Virus record (IMG/VR): IMGVR_UViG_3300001680_000750
Coordinates: 1-24,714 of that record
Strand: one strand, 5' to 3'
From: a virus
DNA length: 24,714 nucleotides
Part shown: in pieces, positions 15,164 through 21,683 of the stretch
How positions within the stretch are numbered: the first letter of the stretch is position 1
How the letters are laid out: every line of letters starts with the position of its first letter
Made by a program: the position numbers and the translations under genes
Notes under the pieces: generated by a model
Database searches by the model: none
The model's input: the letters and a program-made list of their open reading frames with translations, nothing else
Told to the model about the DNA's origin: nothing

Positions 15164-15418
15164 ATGAAAAAGACTATTACTGGCTTAGTACTACTAACTA
15201 GCTTATACACAACTGCATATGCAGGATTCTTCGATAACTTCGGCAGCAACGAATATAAAGACAATGGATTCTTCGGATACAACCACTATGAAATGTGGGA
15301 ACCTAGATGGTATGTGAAAGAGGCTGACAACTTCTTAAATGAATTTGACGATAAAAAAGGGAACAAGCATAACCACTCATTCCCCGTAACAGATCAATAC
15401 AGACCCGATTGTGACTAG
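15164..15418 (+). CDS. Small secreted protein, + strand orphan, 84 aa
   Basis: MKKTITGLVLLTSLYTTAYA is a clear Sec signal peptide, with cleavage expected after AYA. The mature part of about 64 residues is rich in aromatic, Asn, Gly and acidic residues (GFFDNFGSNEYKDNGFFGYN, then EMWEPRWYVKEADNFLNEF) and ends with a single Cys (RPDCD). AGGAAATTACA precedes the ATG. It is the only + strand gene between 3166 and the right edge, has a phage promoter and a host promoter upstream, and ends 6 nt from the RNA polymerase stop with no terminator between. The aromatic Gly/Asn-rich style faintly recalls exported proteins of sulfur-oxidising bacteria; that resemblance is from memory and weak. It may be a host-derived accessory gene. 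Confidence 0.82.
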   Translation: MKKTITGLVLLTSLYTTAYAGFFDNFGSNEYKDNGFFGYNHYEMWEPRWYVKEADNFLNEFDDKKGNKHNHSFPVTDQYRPDCD

Positions 15419-15424
15419 ATAAGA

Positions 15425-17716
15425 CTAACTGATGATGTAGTTTGAATGTAAGACTTCATCATCTGTTACGTCTCCATAGACTATTTCAGAGTCTGAGGCT
15501 CCCAAATCCTCCAGTATAGAGGATAAAGTGTCTGACCCTATAGTATCTATGAATACCATCTTAAACTCATCAAATAGGACATCTACTTGGCTCGCAGGTA
15601 CAGAGAACTGGTCATGAATCATCATAAAGTCAGTAACCCCAATGCGGCCCAACTTAGATAGCACCATAGTCATTAGAGAGGCATCAAGCGAATGAACAAT
15701 ATTAGCTGATATGCCTGTCTTATGTCTCTTCTTCAAGATACCCTTAAAGCCGAAGGCTACTGTTATCATTATCCTCTTCTCACCAAACCTAACTCTTAAC
15801 CTCTCGGTATGTATTTGACCGTACCCTTGGAAGGCTGTGAAGTTAGTAGGAGTCTTCCAAGACAAGTACACATCAGTGGCATTCTTAACCGCAGCACACG
15901 CTGTCTTTTGGAATACCTTAAGTGTATTTGCCTGTGGTGGGTAGGCTCCGTCCTTACCGTCAAGTGCTTTGAAGATACATCTAGACAAAGGCTTAGTGTC
16001 TCTAAACTTCATCTTCGTGAAGGCATCAGAGCCGAACGTAGCCCTATCATTGTACAACTGGTATCTGATACAATCTTCACCTGCTGAATAATAGTAGGAC
16101 ATACAAGGTCTTTTGGTGACCTTTCTGGAGCCATACTGTATGTAGTCATTGAATTGGAAGGAAGTAATTAGGTTTTTATCCATCTCCTTCTCATTTTCCT
16201 CTTCATCAAACTTATCCATCATCTTATACATATTGTTAACGGCAACATTCCACACTTCATCATAGGCATCACCAATCTCTCTGATAGGGTGTTGTATAAC
16301 ATTAGTATCTTGACAGCCCTTCCTATCCCTAGTTAAGAATGATAGGATTTGTAGGCCAGAGTTAGTAGCATCTAAACCAACAGGTATTCTGCACTGCCAA
16401 CCCTCACTACCATTCTCTTTCAAGTCTACAAAGGACATGGCACCTGCTAGGAATTGCCACTTGGTCTTCTTCTCACCCTGTAGTTTAAACAGTAGGGCGG
16501 AGTTAAGTGGATCTTCAACAGCATGTTTAATGGCCTCATAGTTATCATAAACCCAATTAACCCTATCCTGCTTAGATAGCTTATCCATACCTGCACAGTT
16601 GGCTATATGGTAGGCTAAGTGAGCCTCTACATTCTCTGACCATTCTTGAGTATTAAAGAATTGTAATAGAGACTTGGCCAGATCACTACCTGTAGGTTCT
16701 AACCACTGTTGCATAGGATAGAATCTACCCCTACTATCTAATTGGAAGTCAAAGAAGAAGGGTGCATCCTCTAGAGACAGAGACCCCTTACTTCTGTCAT
16801 TAATAACAGTAGCCTTCTTAATAACCATATCAAACTCTCTTCTCTTAGAGTGTGCAGCAACCACCTTAATGAGAGGGTCGGCCTTCTCTGTATACCAATC
16901 CTTAGCCATCTGTTTAGACATCTTATCTAAGTACCTACTGTTGATACCTTGAGACATAGCCCACTGAGACTTCTTATCCCTAACAAAGTCTTCTTTATTC
17001 TTAACCTTCATAAGGTCACATAGAGCCTCAGTAACTGTAGCCTGTGGTATCACCTCAGGTATCCAACAGTACCCTGCATCCTCCATAAGTTGAGCAACCT
17101 TAAGTATCCCATCATTAATCACAAAGGGTGTAGAACCATAGTTATTCAGAGCCTCATAGACATGTGGTATCTCTTCTTTAGAATACTTCTCATCCCAACC
17201 TACAGGCATTCTCTTAACAATAGAGTTAACACCCTTCCAAGGAGAAACCCAAGGGACATACTCATTAGTAGGAAAATTACCTAAGGATTCATCAGAAGTA
17301 AGTATAAGCTTAAGAAACTCATCACAGGCAGGTTCAACAGTATACATTTCATTCTTACCACCCACCTTAATAGGTTTAGCTAATCTAATACAACCCGATA
17401 AGGCTAATAGACCAACAGCCTCTATTCCAATCTTTACTAACTCTCTCTTCTTCTTATAGTTACCACCAAAGGTAAGATCAGTCATCTTCTCACCCTCTAA
17501 GTGCAATAACCTAGTACCTACAGCCTCACCTATACTAACTAATTGCTCTCTATTTGATACCCCTTTAATAACAGCCTCTAATATGATATTAGATAACTCT
17601 TCCCTATCCCCTTCATACCTTCTTAAGTACCTACATAAAGGTGAAGGATTATTATTCTTCTTTTGTATAAAATTTAACTTACTTACTAACTTGACAATAA
17701 ACTTCCTATCAATCAT
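15425..17716 (-). CDS. T7-like single-subunit RNA polymerase, 763 aa
   Basis: Transcribes middle and late phage genes from phage promoters. Landmarks of the family are all visible: DSRGRFYP (327-334), motif A VGLDATNSGLQ with Asp449, motif B TKRPCMSYYYSAG with Lys535 and Tyr543 (T7 Lys631 and Tyr639), the ANIVHSLDAS segment (671-680) and motif C MMIHDQFSVPA with Asp702 (T7 Asp812). The residue after the motif B Tyr is Ser, where T7 has Gly640. It is shorter than T7 RNAP (883 aa), mainly in the N-terminal part, so it is a divergent member. GAGGGGAAATCAAGTA precedes the ATG. It is the last gene of the early leftward unit. Confidence 0.96.
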   Translation of the reverse strand: MIDRKFIVKLVSKLNFIQKKNNNPSPLCRYLRRYEGDREELSNIILEAVIKGVSNREQLVSIGEAVGTRLLHLEGEKMTDLTFGGNYKKKRELVKIGIEAVGLLALSGCIRLAKPIKVGGKNEMYTVEPACDEFLKLILTSDESLGNFPTNEYVPWVSPWKGVNSIVKRMPVGWDEKYSKEEIPHVYEALNNYGSTPFVINDGILKVAQLMEDAGYCWIPEVIPQATVTEALCDLMKVKNKEDFVRDKKSQWAMSQGINSRYLDKMSKQMAKDWYTEKADPLIKVVAAHSKRREFDMVIKKATVINDRSKGSLSLEDAPFFFDFQLDSRGRFYPMQQWLEPTGSDLAKSLLQFFNTQEWSENVEAHLAYHIANCAGMDKLSKQDRVNWVYDNYEAIKHAVEDPLNSALLFKLQGEKKTKWQFLAGAMSFVDLKENGSEGWQCRIPVGLDATNSGLQILSFLTRDRKGCQDTNVIQHPIREIGDAYDEVWNVAVNNMYKMMDKFDEEENEKEMDKNLITSFQFNDYIQYGSRKVTKRPCMSYYYSAGEDCIRYQLYNDRATFGSDAFTKMKFRDTKPLSRCIFKALDGKDGAYPPQANTLKVFQKTACAAVKNATDVYLSWKTPTNFTAFQGYGQIHTERLRVRFGEKRIMITVAFGFKGILKKRHKTGISANIVHSLDASLMTMVLSKLGRIGVTDFMMIHDQFSVPASQVDVLFDEFKMVFIDTIGSDTLSSILEDLGASDSEIVYGDVTDDEVLHSNYIIS

Positions 17717-17752
17717 TACTTGATTTCCCCTCTTATTTAATTATATTTATAT

Positions 17753-17776
17753 GTATAGTTGGCTCACCTATAGAAG
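17753..17776 (+). promoter_or_regulatory. Phage RNA polymerase promoter, T7/SP6-like
   Basis: GTATAGTT then GGCTCACCTATAGAAG, matching the promoter at 15111 over 16 bases from GG to AAG. It lies just beyond an AT-rich block and points away from the polymerase gene, into DNA whose genes are all on the other strand. Confidence 0.85.
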
Positions 17777-17859
17777 TAACGACTAGACAGTCATCATAGT
17801 TGCATATCACTACCCCCTATTATGTGTGTTGCATAACAGAGTGTTACTTCTACTACTTA

Positions 17860-17884
17860 CTCAAGGTTGGCTCACCTATAGAGG
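17860..17884 (+). promoter_or_regulatory. Phage RNA polymerase promoter, T7/SP6-like
   Basis: CTCAAGGTT then GGCTCACCTATAGAGG, in the same direction as and 108 nt downstream of the copy at 17753. Tandem spacing of this kind is seen at the T7 primary origin. Confidence 0.83.
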
Positions 17885-17950
17885 ACAATCGAAAGACCCC
17901 CTATATTAGACTATACTAGCTCATTTGTTATCATATTTGGACGGTACTAC

Positions 17951-17975
17951 TTGGCTCACAAACCCACCCCCTAAG
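17951..17975 (+). promoter_or_regulatory. Decayed promoter copy
   Basis: TTGGCTCAC is kept, but the CTATAG start part is replaced by AAACCCACCCCC. It is third in the tandem series, 84 nt after the second. It is probably a non-functional remnant or a binding-only site. Confidence 0.4.
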
Positions 17976-17996
17976 AATACCACTTAAGAGGATACT

Positions 17997-18033
17997 ACTA
18001 TAGACCCACTATAGACTACTAGGGGGGTCTATC
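17997..18033. repeat. Operator-like repeats: ACTATAGAC twice and an inverted copy
   Basis: ACTATAGAC occurs at 17997 and 18008, 11 bp apart (one helical turn), and GGGTCTAT at 18026-18033 is an inverted match to ATAGACCC. Such spacing suits a ribbon-helix-helix repressor, and a gene for one overlaps this spot. It could also form an RNA hairpin. Confidence 0.35.
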
Positions 18034-18200
18034 GCTCCTGAGGTACTACTAGGAGTACTTACTAATTGAAACTCAACGTCCATCATAGCGATCAGCTTTA
18101 TGTAAGAAGTCCTATTGAGTCCCATTTTAGATGCTTTAATATCTAATTGTTCTAATGTCTTTTCTGGTAATTTTAAGTTAATCTGTTTAATTCGTTCCAT
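18009..18200 (-). CDS. Ribbon-helix-helix (CopG/Arc-type) DNA-binding protein, 63 aa
   Basis: Residues about 4-38 fit the fold: a beta strand KQINLKLPE, helix KTLEQLDIKASKMG and helix NRTSYIKLIAMM. The C-terminal tail is Ser/Thr/Pro-rich (STPSSTSGAIDPPSSL) and probably disordered. These proteins bind DNA as dimers and usually repress. It is the last small gene before the polymerase and sits beside tandem phage promoters and spaced repeats, so it is a good candidate for controlling the polymerase gene or those promoters. GGAG lies about 10 nt upstream of the ATG, inside the preceding gene's end. Confidence 0.85.
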   Translation of the reverse strand: MERIKQINLKLPEKTLEQLDIKASKMGLNRTSYIKLIAMMDVEFQLVSTPSSTSGAIDPPSSL

Positions 18201-18203
18201 TTA

Positions 18204-18599
18204 CTATTTACTCCATTTGTTAAGTTTAAAGGTATCTTTATTATACCGTAATTGTAGTCCATTAGAGGTTATATAAGTAAACCATTCATGATACTTTAAC
18301 ATATTACAAGCACTATCCCTAATACATTTCTGGTAGTGTCCGTTCTGTTTAGCCATCAGTGTTCCTAATACCCTCATAGGTGTCCAAATAGACCTCTCAG
18401 TGTAGTCAAACACTGGGTAGTTAAAGAAATAACTATCTTCAACAGGGAATTGAAAGTTATCATCTACTGCTGCCACACTAGAATGCATAGATATTAGGCA
18501 TACTAAGGCTAGGGTAGGGTATCGAAGTCTCTTATATATTTGAAGAGTCTTCTTCGAATTCTCTGGGCTAATTTGGAGTTCTCTTTTAGTAGTATTCAT
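18204..18599 (-). CDS. Putative exported early protein, 131 aa
   Basis: The start is put at ATG 18599 (AGGTG 7 nt upstream; TAATG overlap with the previous stop) rather than at the GTG nine bases earlier. A long basic N-region (MNTTKRELQISPENSKKTLQ) leads to a hydrophobic core YPTLALVCLISM and a likely signal cleavage near VAA, with mature protein from VDDNFQF. The mature part has aromatic residues and a cysteine pair (KCIRDSACNM). An early protein sent to the periplasm could block superinfection or modify the envelope. No family recognised. Confidence 0.72.
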   Translation of the reverse strand: MNTTKRELQISPENSKKTLQIYKRLRYPTLALVCLISMHSSVAAVDDNFQFPVEDSYFFNYPVFDYTERSIWTPMRVLGTLMAKQNGHYQKCIRDSACNMLKYHEWFTYITSNGLQLRYNKDTFKLNKWSK

Positions 18600-19027
18600 T
18601 ATATGCACCTATTGATTAAAGCCCAATGACCATGAATATCATAGTACATCCTGTCAGTGTGCCTAGTACTTACTTCTTTACTTACCTTAACCTTATCAGA
18701 GATAGGCTTTAGTACTCTCTCACTAATGCCATCCATGCAGGACAATCTAGTCCCTGCTGTAGACACCTTACACCCTAAGTGTTCTGCTAAAGTTGCACTA
18801 GTCCATTCTGACCCATCGTCTAACGTATAGGTATACCTACCGTCATTACCTTTAGACCCATGTGCACACCTTGTAGGGCTTACGGACTTGTAGACCCTAC
18901 TTGGATCAGTGAATTTAATAAGTCTTGAGTAGCAGGTACTACGAGGGTATCCTGTCTCAGCTACCATTTCATCCACGGTTGTAATAGTACCGTCATCTAA
19001 TTTATAAGTTCTAGTTGATTTGTTCAT
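18599..19027 (-). CDS. Protein with duplicated DNA-binding-like unit, 142 aa
   Basis: Two similar blocks are visible: residues 8-47 (YKLDDGTITTVDEMVAETGY onward to RVYK) and 67-107 (YTLDDGSEWTSATLAEHLGC onward to RVLK). Each reads as a short beta hairpin followed by helices with a Thr/Ser...RL pattern, resembling helix-turn-helix units attached to phage homing enzymes, but no nuclease is present. It may bind DNA as a monomer through both units. The C-terminus is short and basic. It overlaps the upstream gene by 17 nt and the downstream gene by one base. Confidence 0.72.
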   Translation of the reverse strand: MNKSTRTYKLDDGTITTVDEMVAETGYPRSTCYSRLIKFTDPSRVYKSVSPTRCAHGSKGNDGRYTYTLDDGSEWTSATLAEHLGCKVSTAGTRLSCMDGISERVLKPISDKVKVSKEVSTRHTDRMYYDIHGHWALINRCI

Positions 19028-19214
19028 CCTCTTTTTTCCCCAAGTTATTATTATATGTCTGTTGTACTTCCTCTAAGATATCTTCAAGTAACTCTGTATC
19101 CTTCTCTGAAAGGTAATTGCACATCTTCATGTAGTATGAATGCATCAGTATATCCATATCCACATTCATTGTCATCAAACCTGCTGTCTTGTCTATCATC
19201 TCTTCTCTAGTCAT
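19011..19214 (-). CDS. Hypothetical helical protein, 67 aa
   Basis: The start is set at ATG 19214 because GGAG lies 8 nt upstream and ATGA overlaps the preceding stop; a GTG nine bases earlier has no room for a ribosome site. It is methionine-rich (GLMTMNVDMDILMHSYYMKM) and then acidic helical. No family recognised. Confidence 0.7.
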   Translation of the reverse strand: MTREEMIDKTAGLMTMNVDMDILMHSYYMKMCNYLSEKDTELLEDILEEVQQTYNNNLGKKEDEQIN

Positions 19215-19414
19215 TCCATCCACTCCTTTATATTCTCTATTACTTCAATAGCCTTATTTAATTCATATACTAATTGTTTAGCTTGTTTATAATCTTCTTC
19301 GGCTTCGTAGCTAGTAGTATCTATTAACTCTATTACTTCTCTTATGCTATCTAATACCCCATCTTTAGTTGGGCAACAGATACACTTACTACTTCCCATC
19401 GGTAGTGGTCTCAT
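19211..19414 (-). CDS. Hypothetical helical protein with CxCC motif, 67 aa
   Basis: Begins MRPLPMGSSKCICCPTKDG and continues as helices. AGGAGAAGGT precedes the ATG, and both ends overlap neighbours by ATGA. From residue 19 on it resembles the next upstream gene product (D..LDSI..VIELIDT and a matching LV.EL..AI..IE), so the pair looks like a tandem duplication. The N-terminal cysteines, which may bind metal, are unique to this copy. Confidence 0.72.
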   Translation of the reverse strand: MRPLPMGSSKCICCPTKDGVLDSIREVIELIDTTSYEAEEDYKQAKQLVYELNKAIEVIENIKEWME

Positions 19415-19611
19415 ACCTTCTCCTTAGTGTTTTCGTCAGTATCTTCCCAATCACCATCAACTTGTAATTCAACCCACTTGATAGTTTCCTGCAACCTTGA
19501 CACTAGGTCTTCAGCTTCTTTAATATCGTAAGGTAAGACTGTGTTTATGTATTCCATAGCATCACAGATACTATCCATTGCTTCATCATTTGTTATTCTT
19601 ACGTAACTCAT
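19411..19611 (-). CDS. Hypothetical helical protein, paralogue of its neighbour, 66 aa
   Basis: MSYVRITNDEAMDSICDAME is followed by NTVLPYDIKEAEDLVSRLQE and an acidic tail. The DSI..A.E.I.T...EA..LV..L...I pattern is shared with the gene just downstream. The start overlaps the upstream stop by ATGA. No known family. Confidence 0.72.
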   Translation of the reverse strand: MSYVRITNDEAMDSICDAMEYINTVLPYDIKEAEDLVSRLQETIKWVELQVDGDWEDTDENTKEKV

Positions 19612-19781
19612 ACTGAATACCTTCCCATTAGTTTTCTATAATCTTCTAGTCTAGTTTCCTTAAGTAACATTACATACTTATATAGGTAGTAGTCTGATGC
19701 ATCTGGATCTCTAGCTATGGCAGCAATCCACTTCTCTTGGATCTTGCACTCTTCTATGTTTACTTTGTCTATGATAGTCAT
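19608..19781 (-). CDS. Hypothetical helical protein, 57 aa
   Basis: Begins MTIIDKVNIEECKIQEKW and ends KLMGRYSV, almost entirely helical with a DPDASDYYLYKYV middle. AAAGGAGACCCAAGC precedes the ATG, and both ends overlap neighbours by ATGA. No family recognised. Confidence 0.7.
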   Translation of the reverse strand: MTIIDKVNIEECKIQEKWIAAIARDPDASDYYLYKYVMLLKETRLEDYRKLMGRYSV

Positions 19782-20017
19782 GCTTGGGTCTCCTTTAGGC
19801 TAACTTGGATTATTAAACTCTTTAGTATCAAGTATTCATTAGCTACCTTAAGAGGTGACTTACCACCTCTAATCTTAAGTAGTGTCTTTTCTCTAATGTT
19901 AACACCGTGAATCTTACTACCTACTGCCATCGTTCCAAATGAACTATCTACAACGCCCGAAGATTTAAAAGTATCTCGTGCCCCTTGTCCTGCTCTCTTT
20001 CTAATATCTATATTCAT
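19778..20017 (-). CDS. Hypothetical basic protein, 79 aa
   Basis: MNIDIRKRAGQGARDTFKSS starts a basic, glycine-containing N-terminal part, followed by a more hydrophobic helical end (VANEYLILKSLIIQVSL). GGAG lies about 8 nt before the ATG, and the start overlaps the upstream stop (ATGA). The basic character would allow nucleic acid binding, but no motif proves it. Confidence 0.7.
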   Translation of the reverse strand: MNIDIRKRAGQGARDTFKSSGVVDSSFGTMAVGSKIHGVNIREKTLLKIRGGKSPLKVANEYLILKSLIIQVSLKETQA

Positions 20018-20199
20018 TCCATATCTCCATCTGCTAATTGTACTGTCTCTCTGATTTCACCATTCATGATATCAATCCAAGACTCCTTGTTAATTACTGC
20101 TACTAGGTGTAGCCATCTCTTTCTACTGAAGTCCGTATTAAGCCTATCTGTTGCCTCTAGGTAGTCCCAATAGTCAAACTCTATATTAATCTTTCTCAT
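20014..20199 (-). CDS. Hypothetical protein, 61 aa
   Basis: Begins MRKINIEFDYWDYLEATDRL; aromatic-rich, mixed alpha/beta character, ending in an acidic ADGDME. The start lies inside the 3' end of the upstream gene, and the stop overlaps the next start by ATGA. No family recognised. Confidence 0.68.
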   Translation of the reverse strand: MRKINIEFDYWDYLEATDRLNTDFSRKRWLHLVAVINKESWIDIMNGEIRETVQLADGDME

Positions 20200-20362
20200 C
20201 TTCTAACCTCTCTATGGTTTCATCGAATTCAATCAACATATGTCCACACCATTCACCAAAGTTATCACGATTAACTTTCAAATCTTCTAATAACTCTTCT
20301 TTTGTCTTCTTACCTTTCGTTCTAAAGTTTCCTTGATATTCTATCTCGTATATTTCTTTCAT
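20186..20362 (-). CDS. Hypothetical charged protein, 58 aa
   Basis: Begins MKEIYEIEYQGNFRTKGKKT and ends in an acidic helix (FDETIERLEDEKD). GGAGGGTTTATC precedes the ATG. A strand-turn-helix pattern with the sequence KTKEELLEDLKV is visible. Its 5' end overlaps a tiny membrane-protein gene by 41 nt. No family recognised. Confidence 0.68.
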   Translation of the reverse strand: MKEIYEIEYQGNFRTKGKKTKEELLEDLKVNRDNFGEWCGHMLIEFDETIERLEDEKD

Positions 20363-20435
20363 GATAAACCCTCCATGTTTTATAAATTAAAGCTATCCAT
20401 AGGATTATTGATATTGTTAGTAAAAACTCAAACAT
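20322..20435 (-). CDS. Tiny single-helix membrane protein, 37 aa
   Basis: MFEFLLTISIILWIALIY is a transmembrane helix, followed by a very basic tail (KTWRVYHERNIRDRISRKL). GAGGGATT precedes the ATG, which overlaps the end of the methyltransferase gene by 8 nt. Most of the basic tail is encoded within the overlap with the next gene. The arrangement is compact but plausible; translation is not proven. Confidence 0.55.
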   Translation of the reverse strand: MFEFLLTISIILWIALIYKTWRVYHERNIRDRISRKL

Positions 20436-21510
20436 AATCCCTCTCTTCGATGTTCATACCTTGTAGTATGTGTTCTATGACAGAAACCGACCATCCATTG
20501 CCTAACATTTTGTACCTCTGTGTGTTTGACACACCTTCAGTGTAGTTATCTGGTACTGTTTGTAAGCGTTCACATTCTAGTGGTGTTAGCTTACGGTAAG
20601 TAGGGTGCTCATACCTCATGTACTCATAGTTGGCAGCGGTTAAGCAGTTACTCTTATCCTTCATGTTTCTACCACGCCTAGTCTTACTCTTAGGGAAGGT
20701 CAAGTCAAAGCAGTCACCATCTTCTATCTCTGTATACCCCTTCTTAGTGGCTTCCTTCACTACCAATACCTTAGGCTCTCTATGTCCACCACCCATTGTA
20801 GTGAGTGTTGGTGCTTTGCCGTCTTGATGGTAGACTCTCTTAATTGAATCATTACCCTTCAAATCAGCATCACCAACATGACACAATCCATCTTTAGAGA
20901 ATACCAATTGTCTTCGGTGTTTCTCAAAATAGGACTTTAGGTTACCTCCTTTAAAGTAGTTAGCATCTAAGCAGTGTGACTTATCTCTATCGACAAATCC
21001 ATCCTCTAAGATATCTTTCAATACAATACCTTTGTCTTCGGGTTGCTCTACGGGTAAGTTAGTCCAATACAATCTGTTACGGTTTTGGGCTGTTAATAAA
21101 GAACTATTAATCAAAATAGGCTCTACCCCTAATTGCTCACTAATTACCGCTTGATATTCCTTCTTCATTCGTACGTTTTCCATTAAGAAGTACTTAGGCT
21201 TCAATTCCTTAAGAAGTCTCACGTATTCAAAGAATAGGGCTGATCTTGGGTCATCAAAGTTAAGTTGCTTACCTGCAAAACTAAATCCTTGACAAGGTGA
21301 ACCACCTAATAACAAATCAATCTTAGGTAAGTCATCTGCCACCACCTTAGTTACGTCTCCAATATGGATGGTGTTCGGGTAGTTTTTCTTAGTGATTTGA
21401 ATAGCCCACTTATCAATCTCTGATGCATAGTAGTTATCAACCTTAACACCTAAGTTATCAAGTGCTATTTGGCCACATGACATGCCGTCAAATAAACTTA
21501 ATACGTTCAT
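20428..21510 (-). CDS. Cytosine-C5 DNA methyltransferase, 360 aa
   Basis: Adds a methyl group to carbon 5 of cytosine in a specific DNA sequence. The ordered motifs are present: SAM-binding FDGMSCGQIAL (7-17), catalytic GGSPCQGFSFAG with Cys74, ENV at 111-113, QNRNRLYW (motif VIII) and the C-terminal RYKMLGNGWSVSVIEHIL (motifs IX-X). The target recognition region lies between VIII and IX, about 160-300. No restriction enzyme is encoded nearby, so it is an orphan enzyme, most likely protecting phage DNA from host restriction. AGGACAAGAC precedes the ATG. Confidence 0.95.
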   Translation of the reverse strand: MNVLSLFDGMSCGQIALDNLGVKVDNYYASEIDKWAIQITKKNYPNTIHIGDVTKVVADDLPKIDLLLGGSPCQGFSFAGKQLNFDDPRSALFFEYVRLLKELKPKYFLMENVRMKKEYQAVISEQLGVEPILINSSLLTAQNRNRLYWTNLPVEQPEDKGIVLKDILEDGFVDRDKSHCLDANYFKGGNLKSYFEKHRRQLVFSKDGLCHVGDADLKGNDSIKRVYHQDGKAPTLTTMGGGHREPKVLVVKEATKKGYTEIEDGDCFDLTFPKSKTRRGRNMKDKSNCLTAANYEYMRYEHPTYRKLTPLECERLQTVPDNYTEGVSNTQRYKMLGNGWSVSVIEHILQGMNIEERDYV

Positions 21511-21683
21511 GTCTTGTCCTCTTTTATTTCAGTTACTTCATCTGTTTCCCATCCGTTGTGAATGATTTTGTACTCGGCAATGTCTTTATTGTGCCAATTA
21601 GCACAAGCATCATCAAAGTCTTCAGCTTCTACCACTACCTTGTATGTAATGATTTCTCTTGTGATTATCTTAAATGTTTTCAT
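21507..21683 (-). CDS. DpnD/PcfM-like small protein, 58 aa
   Basis: The start is set at ATG 21683; the longer frame to 21722 would lie inside the upstream gene. MKTFKIITREIITYKVVVEA then EDFDDACANW gives two beta strands followed by an alpha helix, the plan of the small DpnD/PcfM-like family. The same plan recurs in the next two upstream genes and in the 55-aa gene at 23961. The stop overlaps the methyltransferase start by ATGA. The function is unknown. Confidence 0.65.
   Translation of the reverse strand: MKTFKIITREIITYKVVVEAEDFDDACANWHNKDIAEYKIIHNGWETDEVTEIKEDKT

Larger units (their letters stand above)
17717..18008. other. Gene-free control region upstream of the RNA polymerase gene; candidate replication origin
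   Basis: A stretch of 292 bases with no convincing gene on either strand. It holds an AT-rich block (17731-17757), two full and one decayed phage promoter on the + strand, three copies of CCCCCTA (17813, near 17896, near 17966) each 13-52 nt downstream of one of those promoters, and spaced ACTATAGAC repeats at its right end. In T7 the primary origin is likewise a pair of tandem phage promoters plus an AT-rich block beside the polymerase gene, so an origin function is inferred. Confidence 0.5.

Noticed and set aside
17896-17990. CCCCCTAT repeats as CRISPR-like or iteron repeats
   Set aside because: Copies are only 7-8 nt, irregularly spaced and few; described as part of the control region instead.
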